Positions 40,279 to 48,934 of a stretch of DNA of 64,000 nucleotides are shown in pieces. A model generated the notes under the pieces. That model worked only from the letters and a program-made list of their open reading frames with translations. It did no database searches and had not been told where the DNA came from. The position numbers and the translations under genes are program-made. Every line of letters starts with the position of its first letter. Position 1 is the first letter of the stretch. Source of the DNA: Amycolatopsis balhimycina FH 1894 (GTDB taxonomy: Bacteria > Actinomycetota > Actinomycetes > Mycobacteriales > Pseudonocardiaceae); assembly GCF_000384295.1 (NCBI RefSeq), contig NZ_KB913037.1:9003508-9067507 (forward strand), read 5' to 3'.

Positions 40279-41118
40279 ATGGCCAACCCGTTCGTGAAGT
40301 TCTGGAAGTACATGATGGCGGCGTTCTCGTCGAAGATCGACGAGCACGCCGACCCGAAGGTACAGATCCAGCAGGCCATCGAGGAGGCGCAGCGCAACCA
40401 CCAGGCGCTGACGCAGCAGGCCGCCTCCGTGATCGGCAACCAGCGGCAGCTGGAGATGAAGCTCAACCGGCAGCTCGGCGAGGTGGAGAAGCTGCAGGCG
40501 TCGACCCGGCAGGCGCTCGTCCTCGCGGACGAGGCCCGCTCCAAGGGTGACGAGCAGAAGGCCACCGAGTTCGAGAACGCCGCGGAAAGCTTCGCGACGC
40601 AGCTCGTCACGGCCGAGCAGAGCATCGAGGACCTGAAGACGCTGCACGACCAGTCGCTGCAGGCCGCGGGCCAGGCCAAGAAGGCCGTGGAGCGCAACTC
40701 GCAGATGCTGCAGCAGAAGCTGGCCGAGCGCACCAAGCTGCTCTCGCAGCTGGAGCAGGCGAAGATGCAGGAGCAGGTCTCCGCTTCGCTCAACCAGATG
40801 AGCCAGCTGGCGGCACCGGGCAACACCCCGTCGCTGGAAGAGGTCCGCGACAAGATCGAGAAGCGCTACACCACGGCGCTGGGCTCGGCCGAGCTGGCGC
40901 AGAACTCGGTCCAAGGCCGCATGATGGAGGTCCAGGCCTCGACCACGCAGCTGGCCGGTCAGTCGCGGTTGCAGCAGATCCGCGCGTCGATGCACGGTGA
41001 CTCGGTCGCCCAGGTGACCGACGGCGGCAAGACGGCCCCGGCGTCGACCAGCCAGGCCGACATCCAGCGCGAGATCCAGTCGCGGGTCCAGGCCGAGCAG
41101 GGCAAGAACCCGGCCTGA
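40279..41118 (+). CDS. pspA: Phage-shock protein PspA / 35-kDa antigen homologue
   Basis: A 279-residue PspA/IM30/Vipp1-family protein that assembles into membrane-binding rods and guards the envelope. The N-terminal amphipathic helix ([16 protein letters not shown]) is followed by a long coiled coil rich in Gln/Glu/Lys (about 25-215). A C-terminal tail of about 40 residues is less ordered. GGAGGAG stands before the ATG at 40279. PspM follows 27 bases later and the ClgR activator precedes it. Confidence 0.95.
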   Translation: MANPFVKFWKYMMAAFSSKIDEHADPKVQIQQAIEEAQRNHQALTQQAASVIGNQRQLEMKLNRQLGEVEKLQASTRQALVLADEARSKGDEQKATEFENAAESFATQLVTAEQSIEDLKTLHDQSLQAAGQAKKAVERNSQMLQQKLAERTKLLSQLEQAKMQEQVSASLNQMSQLAAPGNTPSLEEVRDKIEKRYTTALGSAELAQNSVQGRMMEVQASTTQLAGQSRLQQIRASMHGDSVAQVTDGGKTAPASTSQADIQREIQSRVQAEQGKNPA

Positions 41119-41145
41119 CCCGGGCGATCCTTCGGAGGGGCGAGC

Positions 41146-42138
41146 ATGGGACAGCAGGGCAGGCGCCGTGACTTCGGTGAGTTGAGCGCCAAGCTGGAGA
41201 AGCACATCGAGAAACTGCCCGACTACGCCGTGCGCGCCCAGGAAAAGCTCCAGAAGGTGCAGAAGTACTTCCCGCCGGCCGATGCGGCCGGCGGGAAGCC
41301 CGCACCCCCGCGTCCCCGGCCGAACCCGCTGCAGCGGCCGCCGGTGCGACGTCCCGACGTCACGGCGACGCTGTCGTCGATGGCCAGTCAGGTCCCGGCG
41401 TTCGCCGAGGCCCGCGCCAAGTGGGACCGCTGGAACCACCCGGCCGCGAAACTGGAACGCCGCAAGCGCCGGACGTCGCGCGCGCTGACGCTGTGGATCC
41501 TGCTGACGATCCTGTGCGGCGTCCTCACCCTGGCGGCCGGGCTCGGCTGGATCAGCGCCGCGGGGGCGCCGATGATGCCGCAGGCCATCGTGGCGTTCGC
41601 CGGAGCCGTCGTGTTCGGCACGTTCGGCGTCCGGTCCGGGCTCCGGCTGCGCGAACTGAACCGCATGCAGATCCCGTCGGCGCCGTCCGGCCCGCCGCCG
41701 TTGCCGCCCGCCGGGTCGGCGGCGCGCGAGCCGATGGAACGGCTCGCCGAGTGCGAAGCCTCGCTCTCCGAGCTGCTGCGCCAGCTTTCGGTGCCGTCCT
41801 CGGTGGGCACGACACCGGTCTCCGGTGTGTCCGTCGAAGACGCCCGGCAGACGGCGGCCGAAGCCGCGGCCGCCCTCCGCGGCTTGGCGGCCCGCGTGCA
41901 GGCGATCGAACGAGGCCGCAACTCCGCACCCGCCCGCGAACAGGCGGCCCTGGACGCGGCGGTCGGCAAGCTCCGCGAACAGCTCGACGACGGCCTCGAG
42001 GGCTACCGCGGCCTGGTCGCCGCGGCCGGCCACACGGTCGCGGCCTCGAGCGACGGCCTGGTGACGTCCAAGCAGGCCCTCACCGACGCCACCGACCGCC
42101 TGGCCGGCCTGGCCATGGCCCTCCGCGAACTCTCCTGA
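41146..42138 (+). CDS. pspM: Phage-shock envelope stress protein PspM
   Basis: A 330-residue partner of PspA. A basic N-terminus of about 110 residues contains Pro-rich segments. Two membrane helices follow (ALTLWILLTILCGVLTLAAG and QAIVAFAGAVVFGTFG). A C-terminal domain with predicted coiled coil is rich in Ala, Arg and Glu. This matches the mycobacterial Rv2743c layout, where the protein anchors the PspA circuit at the membrane. GGAGGGGCGAGC precedes the ATG. A 21-bp-unit array begins 10 bases after the stop. Confidence 0.85.
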   Translation: MGQQGRRRDFGELSAKLEKHIEKLPDYAVRAQEKLQKVQKYFPPADAAGGKPAPPRPRPNPLQRPPVRRPDVTATLSSMASQVPAFAEARAKWDRWNHPAAKLERRKRRTSRALTLWILLTILCGVLTLAAGLGWISAAGAPMMPQAIVAFAGAVVFGTFGVRSGLRLRELNRMQIPSAPSGPPPLPPAGSAAREPMERLAECEASLSELLRQLSVPSSVGTTPVSGVSVEDARQTAAEAAAALRGLAARVQAIERGRNSAPAREQAALDAAVGKLREQLDDGLEGYRGLVAAAGHTVAASSDGLVTSKQALTDATDRLAGLAMALRELS

Positions 42139-42148
42139 CCCACCATCC

Positions 42149-42404
42149 CGCGTGATCCGAAGGCCGACACGCGTGATTGAAGAGCCGACACGGCGAACCG
42201 CCCTCCTGCGCGGCGTGTCGACCCCCGAATCACGCGTGTCGACCCTCCGGTCACGCGTGTCGACCCTCCGGTCACGCGTGTCGACCCTCCGGTCACGCGT
42301 GTCGACCCTCCGGTCACGCGAGTTCCGGCTCCCATCACGCGAGTTTCGGGTTGGGACACGCGAAATCCGGCCTCCATCACGCGGATTCGCCCCTCATTAC
42401 GCCA
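42149..42404. repeat. 21-bp-unit inverted array, locus B
   Basis: Two forward 21-bp units (42149-42190) and a 25-base GC-rich core (42191-42215) precede nine units in the opposite orientation (42216-42404). Four of these (42237-42320) are identical, and the last units diverge stepwise. Each reverse unit ends in ATCACGCG or a close variant. The array lies after pspM and before the amidase-like gene. The rest of the gap (42405-42691) holds only the presumed promoter of the next gene. Confidence 0.93.
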
Positions 42405-42691
42405 TTGGGATCTCAAACTCGGCCGTTCGGGTGCCGCCATCCGGCCCCTCCGGCTGTTCGTCACCCGGCGTGCGTGATCGTGCGTTTCACCCCGGCGTCG
42501 CCCCCTGTTCACCTCTTGGGGCCGAAACCCGGGCGTAATCGGAAACTGATGGCTACGGAAACGTCGACCACCTAACGTTTCTGTCATGCATGCAGAGGTG
42601 TCACTCGCCGGGAGGCCCGCCGTGCACTGAGGTTCGCCGGCGCCGACCGTACACAGTGGACTTTCTCGACCCGCCGAGGAAAGGACGCCCC

Positions 42692-44131
42692 GTGAACACG
42701 CTCCCGCCGGATCCGGATCCCGTGCCGCCACCCCCGCCCACCGCCTCCCAGCGCGTCATCGCGGCCTTCGAGCGCATCACCGAGGCCAACCGCCCCGAAC
42801 TCTGGACCACCCTCCGCGCCGTCGAAGACGTCCTCGTCGACGCGAAGGCCGTCGACGAACGCGTCAAGGCCGGGGAGGACCTGCCGCTGGCCGGCACGGT
42901 CCTCGCCGTGCAGGACCTGGTCGACGTCGCGAAGCAGCCGTCCGGCCGCCGCGTCCCGGAAGCCAGCGCCACGGTCGTCACCCGGCTCACCTCCGCCGGC
43001 GCCGTGGTGCTCGGCAAGACCGGCGCCGCCACGATCGCCTCGGCCTGGGACCGCACCAAGGTCGGCGGTGGCGGTGCGGCGGTCGCCGTCGCGCTCGGCA
43101 TCGTCGACCTGGCGCTGAGCACCGGGGGCGCGGTCCCGGCCGCGCTGAACGCCGTCGCCGCGGTGAAACCGACGCGTGGCCTGCTGCCCATGACGGGCAT
43201 CCAGGCCTCCGACGGCCTCTCGGTGTACGCAAGCGGCCTGGTCGCCGCCCGCCGCGCCCTCGCCCTGATGACCGGCCCGGACGACGTCGACCCGGCCACG
43301 CGCACCTGGCCCGCCGACGTCCGCCTCGGTACGGGGGAGCACCCGCGGATCGCGTTCACGGTCGACCTGCCCCTGGGCGAAGCGGCGAGCATCGCGTTCA
43401 GGAGCGTCCTCGGCCGCCTGCGCGCCGCCGGCGTCGTGCTCGAACCGGTCACCTGCTCCGCGCAAGGACCCGAAGGCTTCGACGCGCTCCTCGTGCCCAC
43501 CGTGCCGGACCACCCCGGGATCACCGAAACCCTGGCCGACCCGGCCGGCGTGGGGCACCGCCTGGCCTCCTGCACGGCCTTCGCGAACCTGCTCGACGTC
43601 GCCGGGGTCACCGTTCCGGTCCTGCCCGGCGACCGCCGCCCGTTCGGCGTCACCTTCCTGACGCGGGCGTTCGAGGACCAGATCGGCCTCGACCTCGCGA
43701 CCGTCTGCACGGACGAGCCGATGTCGCACTACCCCGAGCCGGGCGAGGACGTCGTCGTGTTCGGCGCCCACCTGCGCGGCCAGCCGCTCAACGCCGTGCT
43801 CACCGGCCTCGGCGCCCGGTTCACCGGGCCGGTCCGGACCATCGAGGGCTACCGGATGGTGCTGCTGGGGACGGAGCCGCCGCAGCCGGGCGTGCTCGCG
43901 GGCGGCGCCAGTCTCGACGGCGAGCGCTGGCGGCTTTCCCCGGCCGCCTTCGAGCGGTTCGCCGCCACGCTCGAGGAGCCTTTCGTGCTGGACCGTGTCG
44001 AACTGGACGACGGCACCGCCGCGCCGGCCGTCCGCTGCCTCACCGCGGACGGGCCCGGTCTGGACCGCTACGAATCCTGGCGCGGTTACGTGCGGTTCGC
44101 GTCTACCGCGGGGTTGCGAGACCCCGGCTGA
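42692..44131 (+). CDS. Amidase-like protein with allophanate-hydrolase C-terminal domain, catalytic residues lost
   Basis: A 479-residue protein with the layout of allophanate hydrolase (AtzF type): an amidase-signature domain (about 20-330) and a gamma-glutamylcyclotransferase-like C-terminal domain ([20 protein letters not shown] onward). The amidase Ser-Ser-Lys triad is gone. The Lys motif reads AVQDLVDV (Gln74), the cis-Ser region reads [10 protein letters not shown] (126-129), and the nucleophile loop reads [15 protein letters not shown] after it is intact. It is probably a non-catalytic relative. No urea carboxylase is nearby. Its end overlaps pyrD tail-to-tail by 29 bases. Confidence 0.8.
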   Translation: MNTLPPDPDPVPPPPPTASQRVIAAFERITEANRPELWTTLRAVEDVLVDAKAVDERVKAGEDLPLAGTVLAVQDLVDVAKQPSGRRVPEASATVVTRLTSAGAVVLGKTGAATIASAWDRTKVGGGGAAVAVALGIVDLALSTGGAVPAALNAVAAVKPTRGLLPMTGIQASDGLSVYASGLVAARRALALMTGPDDVDPATRTWPADVRLGTGEHPRIAFTVDLPLGEAASIAFRSVLGRLRAAGVVLEPVTCSAQGPEGFDALLVPTVPDHPGITETLADPAGVGHRLASCTAFANLLDVAGVTVPVLPGDRRPFGVTFLTRAFEDQIGLDLATVCTDEPMSHYPEPGEDVVVFGAHLRGQPLNAVLTGLGARFTGPVRTIEGYRMVLLGTEPPQPGVLAGGASLDGERWRLSPAAFERFAATLEEPFVLDRVELDDGTAAPAVRCLTADGPGLDRYESWRGYVRFASTAGLRDPG

Positions 44132-45140
44132 CCCGCCGCACCAGGCCCGGCCCGTGCAGCGCGAAGCCCGTGTAGAGCTGCACGAGCGACGCGCCGGCGT
44201 CCACGAGCCGGAGCGCGTCGTCCGGGCCCATGATCCCGCCGACGCCGATGATCGGCAGGCTCCCGCCGGTGTGGTCGTGCACGAACCGCACGACCTCGGC
44301 CGCGCGGGTGGTCAGCGGCCGGCCGGACAGTCCTCCCGCCTGTCCGGCCAGGCCGCTTTCCGCGGGCGCGATGCCGTCGCGGGACAGCGTCGTGTTCGTG
44401 GCGATGATCCCGGCGACGCCGTGGGCGAGCGCGACCTCCAGCAGTTCGGCGAGCGCGTCGTCGGTCAGGTCGGGCGCGACCTTCACCAGCACCGGTGTCG
44501 GCGAACCGTCACCGGCGAGCTCGAGAGACGTCGAACGCAGCTCGCCCAGCAACTCGCCGAGCGCCGCGCGGTCCTGCAGCTGCCGCAGCCCGGGCGTGTT
44601 CGGCGAGCTGACGTTGATCGCGAAGTAGTCGGCGTACGGGTGCAGCGCACGCAGCGAGAACCGGTAGTCCTCGACGGCGTCCTCGAGCGGCGTCACCTTC
44701 GACTTGCCGATGCTGATCCCCAGCGGGACGCCCGGTTTCCCGTCGCGGGCGAGCTTCGCCGCGAGGGCTTCCGCGCCGTCGTTGTTGAAGCCCATGCGGT
44801 TGATCACCGCGTCGCTGGCGGGGAGGCTGAACAGCCGCGGCTTCGGGTTGCCCGGCTGCGCCAGCCGCGTCACCGTGCCGACCTCGACGAATCCGAAGCC
44901 CAGCGCGGCCCACGCGGGCAGCGCGCGGCCGTTCTTGTCCATCCCGGCGGCCAGGCCGACGCGGTTGGGGAACCGCAGGCCCAGCACGGTCACCGGGTCG
45001 TCGACGCGGAGCGCGCCGCCGACCGCCGGCGCGACCTTGCCGAGCCGGGACAGGACGCCGATCGTGCGCTCGTGCACCAGTTCGGGGTCGTGGTAGGACA
45101 GCCGGTACAGCGCCGGGCGGACGATCTTGTCGAAGAACAC
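44103..45140 (-). CDS. pyrD: Dihydroorotate dehydrogenase, class 2 (quinone-linked)
   Basis: PyrD oxidises dihydroorotate to orotate in pyrimidine synthesis, passing electrons to quinone. The 345-residue protein has an N-terminal membrane-associating helix ([16 protein letters not shown]), the FMN barrel with [10 protein letters not shown] and [10 protein letters not shown], and the class 2 catalytic Ser in [14 protein letters not shown]. The end motif [20 protein letters not shown] binds the FMN phosphate. The gene stands alone with a GTG start and is convergent with the amidase-like gene. Confidence 0.97.
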   Translation of the reverse strand: MFFDKIVRPALYRLSYHDPELVHERTIGVLSRLGKVAPAVGGALRVDDPVTVLGLRFPNRVGLAAGMDKNGRALPAWAALGFGFVEVGTVTRLAQPGNPKPRLFSLPASDAVINRMGFNNDGAEALAAKLARDGKPGVPLGISIGKSKVTPLEDAVEDYRFSLRALHPYADYFAINVSSPNTPGLRQLQDRAALGELLGELRSTSLELAGDGSPTPVLVKVAPDLTDDALAELLEVALAHGVAGIIATNTTLSRDGIAPAESGLAGQAGGLSGRPLTTRAAEVVRFVHDHTGGSLPIIGVGGIMGPDDALRLVDAGASLVQLYTGFALHGPGLVRRVSRGLATPR

Positions 45141-45205
45141 GCCCCCATGCTGCCAAATCGCCCGGGACCCGCGACCGGAGCGTCACTTCCGCGTGAACGG
45201 CACCA

Positions 45206-45778
45206 CTACGCGCCGGCGGCCTGCAGGTCCTTCCACTCGTCCTCGAGCATCGCGTAGACCAGCTCGTCGGTCCACTCGCCCTTGACGATCTCGTTCTCCT
45301 TGAGGTGCGCTTCCTTGCGCATGCCGAGGCGTTCCATCAGCGTGGCGGAGGCGGTGTTGCGGCCGTCGCACCGGCCGACGATGCGGTGCAGCCCCAGATC
45401 CTCGAAGCCGAGCCGCAGCAGCTCCCGGGCCGCCTCGGCGGCCAGGCCCTTGCCGTGGTGGTCCGGGTGGAAGACGAACCCGATCTCGCCCTGCCGGTGC
45501 TCGCTGCTGAGCCACTCCAGGTTCAGGTCGCCGATCAGCTGTCCCGTCGCGGCCAGCTCGACCGCCACGGCCAGGAACTGCCCTTCCTTCGTCAACGTCG
45601 AGCTGTGCACCCGTTTCGCCAGTGCCGCGGCCGATTCGGCGCGGCTGCGCGGGCCCCAATAGAGGTAGCGGGCGACATCCTTGCGGGACTGGAAGGAGTT
45701 CAGCGCGTCGAGGTCGTCGGGCCTGAACGGGCGCAGGAGCAGGCGCGCCGTGGTGATCGGGTAGTCGGGCCGGAGCAT
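45206..45778 (-). CDS. GNAT acetyltransferase, RimJ/RimL type
   Basis: A 190-residue protein of the Acetyltransf_3 group. It has the N-terminal TTARLLLRPFRPDDLDAL motif, the acetyl-CoA loop in FHPDHHGKGLAAEAARELL, and a C-terminal NTASATLMERLGMRKEAHL segment. Related enzymes acetylate ribosomal protein N-termini or small amines; the target is unknown. The upstream region contains inverted repeats. Confidence 0.9.
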   Translation of the reverse strand: MLRPDYPITTARLLLRPFRPDDLDALNSFQSRKDVARYLYWGPRSRAESAAALAKRVHSSTLTKEGQFLAVAVELAATGQLIGDLNLEWLSSEHRQGEIGFVFHPDHHGKGLAAEAARELLRLGFEDLGLHRIVGRCDGRNTASATLMERLGMRKEAHLKENEIVKGEWTDELVYAMLEDEWKDLQAAGA

Positions 45779-46341
45779 GCTTCCAGGCTAGCGACCTTCA
45801 GCCGTCCGGGGGACAGGACGGCGAAACGCTGATCGCCGGATGGTCGTTCTGCGACGCCGGGTGGCATGACCTGCACAAATGAGCGACTGTGCCGGTCATG
45901 ACCAATCCGGCCACAGTCACGGCCGCATGGCTTCGTAGCAACGGTTACGTGCCGCGCCGGGGGCGGCCTGCTCTTGGCCGGATTGGTCAATGAGGAACCC
46001 CCGGGGTGTCTCTCGGGCGCCGTCAAACGCCTGAGCCCGAGCCGGACTGGTGCTCGGGAACCCCGGGGGCACGGTGACTGCCTGGTATTCGCTATCAGGC
46101 ATCACGTGGAGCAGGCGATGAGCCGAAGGTGGCTCAGGTGTATCGCTGCTCAAAGTCCTCCACGTGCCATCCGCTAGCGGACAGCCACCTCACGAGTCCT
46201 GTTGGAATACAACTTTGGACCACCTCCTCTCTCGTGTACTTCCACGCTAGGTGAAGTTCGCGGTGTCGTGCAACGTCATTCTTGGGACGGCGGTGATCTC
46301 ACTGGGCGGCCGCCCGGTCCGTTCGCCGGCCGCGAACACGC
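45779..46341 (-). other. 563-base gap with inverted repeats and short frames
   Basis: No convincing gene. A perfect 15-bp inverted repeat (TGACCAATCCGGCCA at 45899-45913, partner at 45975-45989) encloses 61 bases. Next to it, CCCCCGGGG (45998-46006) can pair with 46061-46069 around an inner stem CTCGGGC (46012-46018)/GCCCGAG (46035-46041). On the minus strand, 46134-46223 reads as a 29-codon frame after an AGAGAGG tract (product containing RWLSASGWHVEDFEQRYT), and a 78-codon frame follows. The region could be a leader RNA for the GNAT gene or a decayed gene. Confidence 0.4.
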
Positions 46342-47151
46342 CTACTCCGGCGGGTACGGCCCGGCCTGGTCCTTCGGGCAGAACCACGTCGGCCGGCGCC
46401 GGACGTCGTGGCCCTGGGTGCCGACGAGGACCTTGCCGCCGCAGCGGAAGCAGCCCTGCCGGGTCCGTTCGTAGACCCAGTTCTTCCGCTTCCGGTCGAG
46501 GTGGCCGGTGGTGCTCTGCGTGAAGCGCCCGGACGCGGCGTTGGTCACCAGCAGCTTCCGGGCGAGCGCGACCGTGCGCGCGGCGTCCACTTCGGACACC
46601 GGAGTCCACGGCGTCACGCCGAGCAGGAAGGCGATCTCGCACTTGTAGAGGTTGCCGACGCCCGCCATCACACGCTGGTCGAGCAGGGCGAGCCCGAGTT
46701 CGCGGGCCGGGTCGGCGGCGAGGGCCGCCGCCGCGCGCGCCGCGTGCTCTTCTGTCCACTGTGGATCGAGGAGGTCCGGTCCGAGGTGGGCGACGAGGTC
46801 GTGTTCCTTCGGTGTGGCCACGAGTTTGAGGTCGTGGACGCGGAAACCGATCACCTCGACGTCGGCCGCGGTCAGGATCACCCGGGCGTGGTGGGCGGGC
46901 CGGTGCCACCGCGCGCCGCGCGCGTTGACGTCCCACATGCCGTCCATCATCAGGTGCGAATGGAGCGTCAGCTCGCCGGAGAAGCGGGTGAACAGGTGCT
47001 TGCCGACCGTCCCGACCCCGAGCACCTCGCGCCCGGCGAGGTCCACAGTGGCCAGTTGAGGCACTCGGAACTCCCCGCGCAGCAGGGTTTTGCCGGCCAA
47101 TGCCTGGTCGACGCGCTTTCCGACGAGGTAGACGGTGTCACCTTCGGGCAC
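46342..47151 (-). CDS. Fpg/Nei family DNA glycosylase (endonuclease VIII-like)
   Basis: A 269-residue base-excision repair enzyme. The N-terminus MPEGDT supplies the catalytic Pro-Glu typical of Nei, and the helix-two-turn-helix segment is DQRVMAGVGNLYKCEIAFLLG. The C-terminal zinc finger begins CFRCGGKV, but the second half reads FCPKDQ instead of the usual CxxC, so the fourth Cys ligand is absent. Zinc binding may be altered. The GTG start is 3 bases after the ParA-like gene stop, suggesting one transcript. Confidence 0.93.
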   Translation of the reverse strand: MPEGDTVYLVGKRVDQALAGKTLLRGEFRVPQLATVDLAGREVLGVGTVGKHLFTRFSGELTLHSHLMMDGMWDVNARGARWHRPAHHARVILTAADVEVIGFRVHDLKLVATPKEHDLVAHLGPDLLDPQWTEEHAARAAAALAADPARELGLALLDQRVMAGVGNLYKCEIAFLLGVTPWTPVSEVDAARTVALARKLLVTNAASGRFTQSTTGHLDRKRKNWVYERTRQGCFRCGGKVLVGTQGHDVRRRPTWFCPKDQAGPYPPE

Positions 47152-47154
47152 GGC

Positions 47155-48048
47155 TCACCCGGCGGATTCGGACACTTCGGTCGGAGCCTCGGGGGTCTCC
47201 GGCGCCGGGCCCTCGGGCCAGTCCGGGCCTTCGGGTTCCTCGCCGGCGATCCGGTGGCGGCCCGCCCGGTTGGAGCGCAGGATCTTCGCCAGCACCATGT
47301 TGAACGTCAGCGCGATCTCCTGCGCGCCGGGGGAGTGCCACTCGTGGATCGGGCTGCACGCGCCCTGCGCCTGCTGCACCGCCAGCCGGTCGGTGATCGC
47401 CGTCGGCATCACCAGCGAGCCGAAGTTCTCGCGCAGCTCGGCGATCCGGAACTGGTGCTCGTAGGACCGCACGCGCAGCTTGTTGACCAGGACGCCGATC
47501 GGGCGCAGGTCCGGGTTCAGCTCCTTGCGGATCTTCTCGATCGCCTCCAGCGCCCGCGTCGCCCCGGCGACGGCGTACATCGCCGGCTCGGTGACGATGA
47601 GCGCGCTGTCCGCGGCGACCAGCGCCGACTTCGTCAGCCGGCCCAGCGACGGCGGGCAGTCCAGGATCACCAGCTCGTACGGCGTCTCGCGCAGCGGCGT
47701 GCGGTGCAGCTCGTCCAGCGCGCGGGAGAAGTTCGCCAGCCGGTCGCTGTCGGCGTCGGGGTCGTTGAGCAGTTCCAGCTCTTCGGCGCCGACGAGGACG
47801 TCGACGTCCTCGCTCCAGACGCTCGGCGCGATCGCGCGTTCCAGCATCGCCCGGGTGGGGGTCTCGAGCACGTCCGCGAGGGTCGCGTCGGTGTAGGGCG
47901 GGTCGAGCGAGGTGGTGGCGTTGCCCTGCGGGTCGAGGTCGACCACCAGCGTCCGCGTGCCCCTACGCAAGGCGGCGGAGGCGATACCGAGAGCGACCGT
48001 CGTCTTGCCGACGCCTCCCTTGAGGCTGAGTACGGCGACCGTGTGCAC
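47155..48048 (-). CDS. ParA-family ATPase
   Basis: A 297-residue deviant-Walker ATPase: KGGVGKTT at about residues 9-16, VVDLDPQGNAT, and VILDCPPSLGRL with the second acidic motif. The last 40 residues are Pro/Glu-rich. No ParB or parS-like site is adjacent, so a role in positioning another cargo is possible; chromosome-segregation ParA normally lies near the origin with parB. It is transcribed into the Nei gene and is divergent from a methyltransferase gene 106 bases away. Confidence 0.9.
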   Translation of the reverse strand: MHTVAVLSLKGGVGKTTVALGIASAALRRGTRTLVVDLDPQGNATTSLDPPYTDATLADVLETPTRAMLERAIAPSVWSEDVDVLVGAEELELLNDPDADSDRLANFSRALDELHRTPLRETPYELVILDCPPSLGRLTKSALVAADSALIVTEPAMYAVAGATRALEAIEKIRKELNPDLRPIGVLVNKLRVRSYEHQFRIAELRENFGSLVMPTAITDRLAVQQAQGACSPIHEWHSPGAQEIALTFNMVLAKILRSNRAGRHRIAGEEPEGPDWPEGPAPETPEAPTEVSESAG

Positions 48049-48154
48049 GATGACCAGCCTACGGGTGCGGGCGAAAGGCGCCGCCGGGCAAGGGCCGTTC
48101 ACTCGAAGGGAGGAGGCCGGTGGGTGGGCGAGGGCGGGCACTACCCTGTGCGAC

Positions 48155-48880
48155 ATGAAGACGGAGACCGTGGCCGCCCGGGGTTCGGGTGCCGTCCGCC
48201 GGGTGCTCGAGGCCGAGATCGAGGCCGTCCGCGCCCGGGGCGCCGAGCACCCCCACGTCGTCGACGTGGGTGGCGGCAGCGGTGGCTGGGCGGTTCCGTT
48301 CGCGGCCGCGGGCTGCCGGGTGACGGTCGTCGAGCCGAGCCCGAACGCCCTGGCCACGCTGCAACGGCGGGCCGGAGAGGAAGGCGTCTCCGAGCTGATC
48401 ACGGTGATCGCGGACGACGCCGACGCGCTCGGCCGGCACGTCGAGGCCGGTTCGGCCGACCTGGTGCTGGCGCACGGCCTGCTCGAGATCGTCGACGACC
48501 CGGCCGCGGTGCTTTCGGCCCTGGCCACGGCGGTCGCACCGGGCGGCGCGGTGTCGGTGCTGGTCGCGAACCGGCACGCGGCAGTGTTCCACCGGGCGCT
48601 GGCTGGCCGGGTCGACGAGGCGCGGCAGCTGCTCGAAAGCGCCGACGGGGTCGTTGCGGGTGACACGGTGCTGCGGCGCTACTCCGCCGCCGGTCTCCGT
48701 GCCGGCCTGGAGGCCGCCGGCCTCGAAGTGACGTTGCTGCAGGGCGACCGGGTGATCGCCGACCTGGTCAACCGCGACGTCCGGGACGACGAGCTGGCGG
48801 CGTTCGAGCGGGTCGCCGCGGGGACGCCGGTGCTGCGGGACATCGCCGGCCGGCTGCACGCGGTGGCGCGCCCCGCCTGA
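48155..48880 (+). CDS. Class I SAM-dependent methyltransferase
   Basis: A 241-residue protein. Motif I is VVDVGGGSGGWAVPFA near residue 36, the acidic loop VTVVEPSPNAL follows, and motif IV lies in ADLVLAHGLLEIVDDPAAVL. No substrate-recognition domain is recognisable. Similar proteins sit near dinB in other actinomycetes. The gene is followed 54 bases later by dinB on the same strand. Confidence 0.85.
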   Translation: MKTETVAARGSGAVRRVLEAEIEAVRARGAEHPHVVDVGGGSGGWAVPFAAAGCRVTVVEPSPNALATLQRRAGEEGVSELITVIADDADALGRHVEAGSADLVLAHGLLEIVDDPAAVLSALATAVAPGGAVSVLVANRHAAVFHRALAGRVDEARQLLESADGVVAGDTVLRRYSAAGLRAGLEAAGLEVTLLQGDRVIADLVNRDVRDDELAAFERVAAGTPVLRDIAGRLHAVARPA

Positions 48881-48934
48881 CCCGTACCGCACCGTGATCC
48901 GAAACTGTCGGTGCCGGCCGGTAGCGTGCCGGGC

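Noticed and set aside
42149..42404. Possible CRISPR array
   Set aside because: The 21-bp units are contiguous with no spacers, change orientation at a core, and no cas genes are present.
42152..42538. Open frame across the repeat array (products such as VSTLRSR repeated)
   Set aside because: All frames stay open because the 21-bp unit lacks stops and is a multiple of three. The composition is pure repeat, and there is no ribosome site.
45998..46069. A known riboswitch class in the 45.9-46.1 kb gap
   Set aside because: Paired segments exist, but I could match no known riboswitch core, so I left it as an unexplained structure.
47155..48048. Chromosome partition locus (parAB)
   Set aside because: No parB or parS-like site is next to the ParA-type gene, and the surrounding genes are repair genes, so I call it only a ParA-family ATPase.
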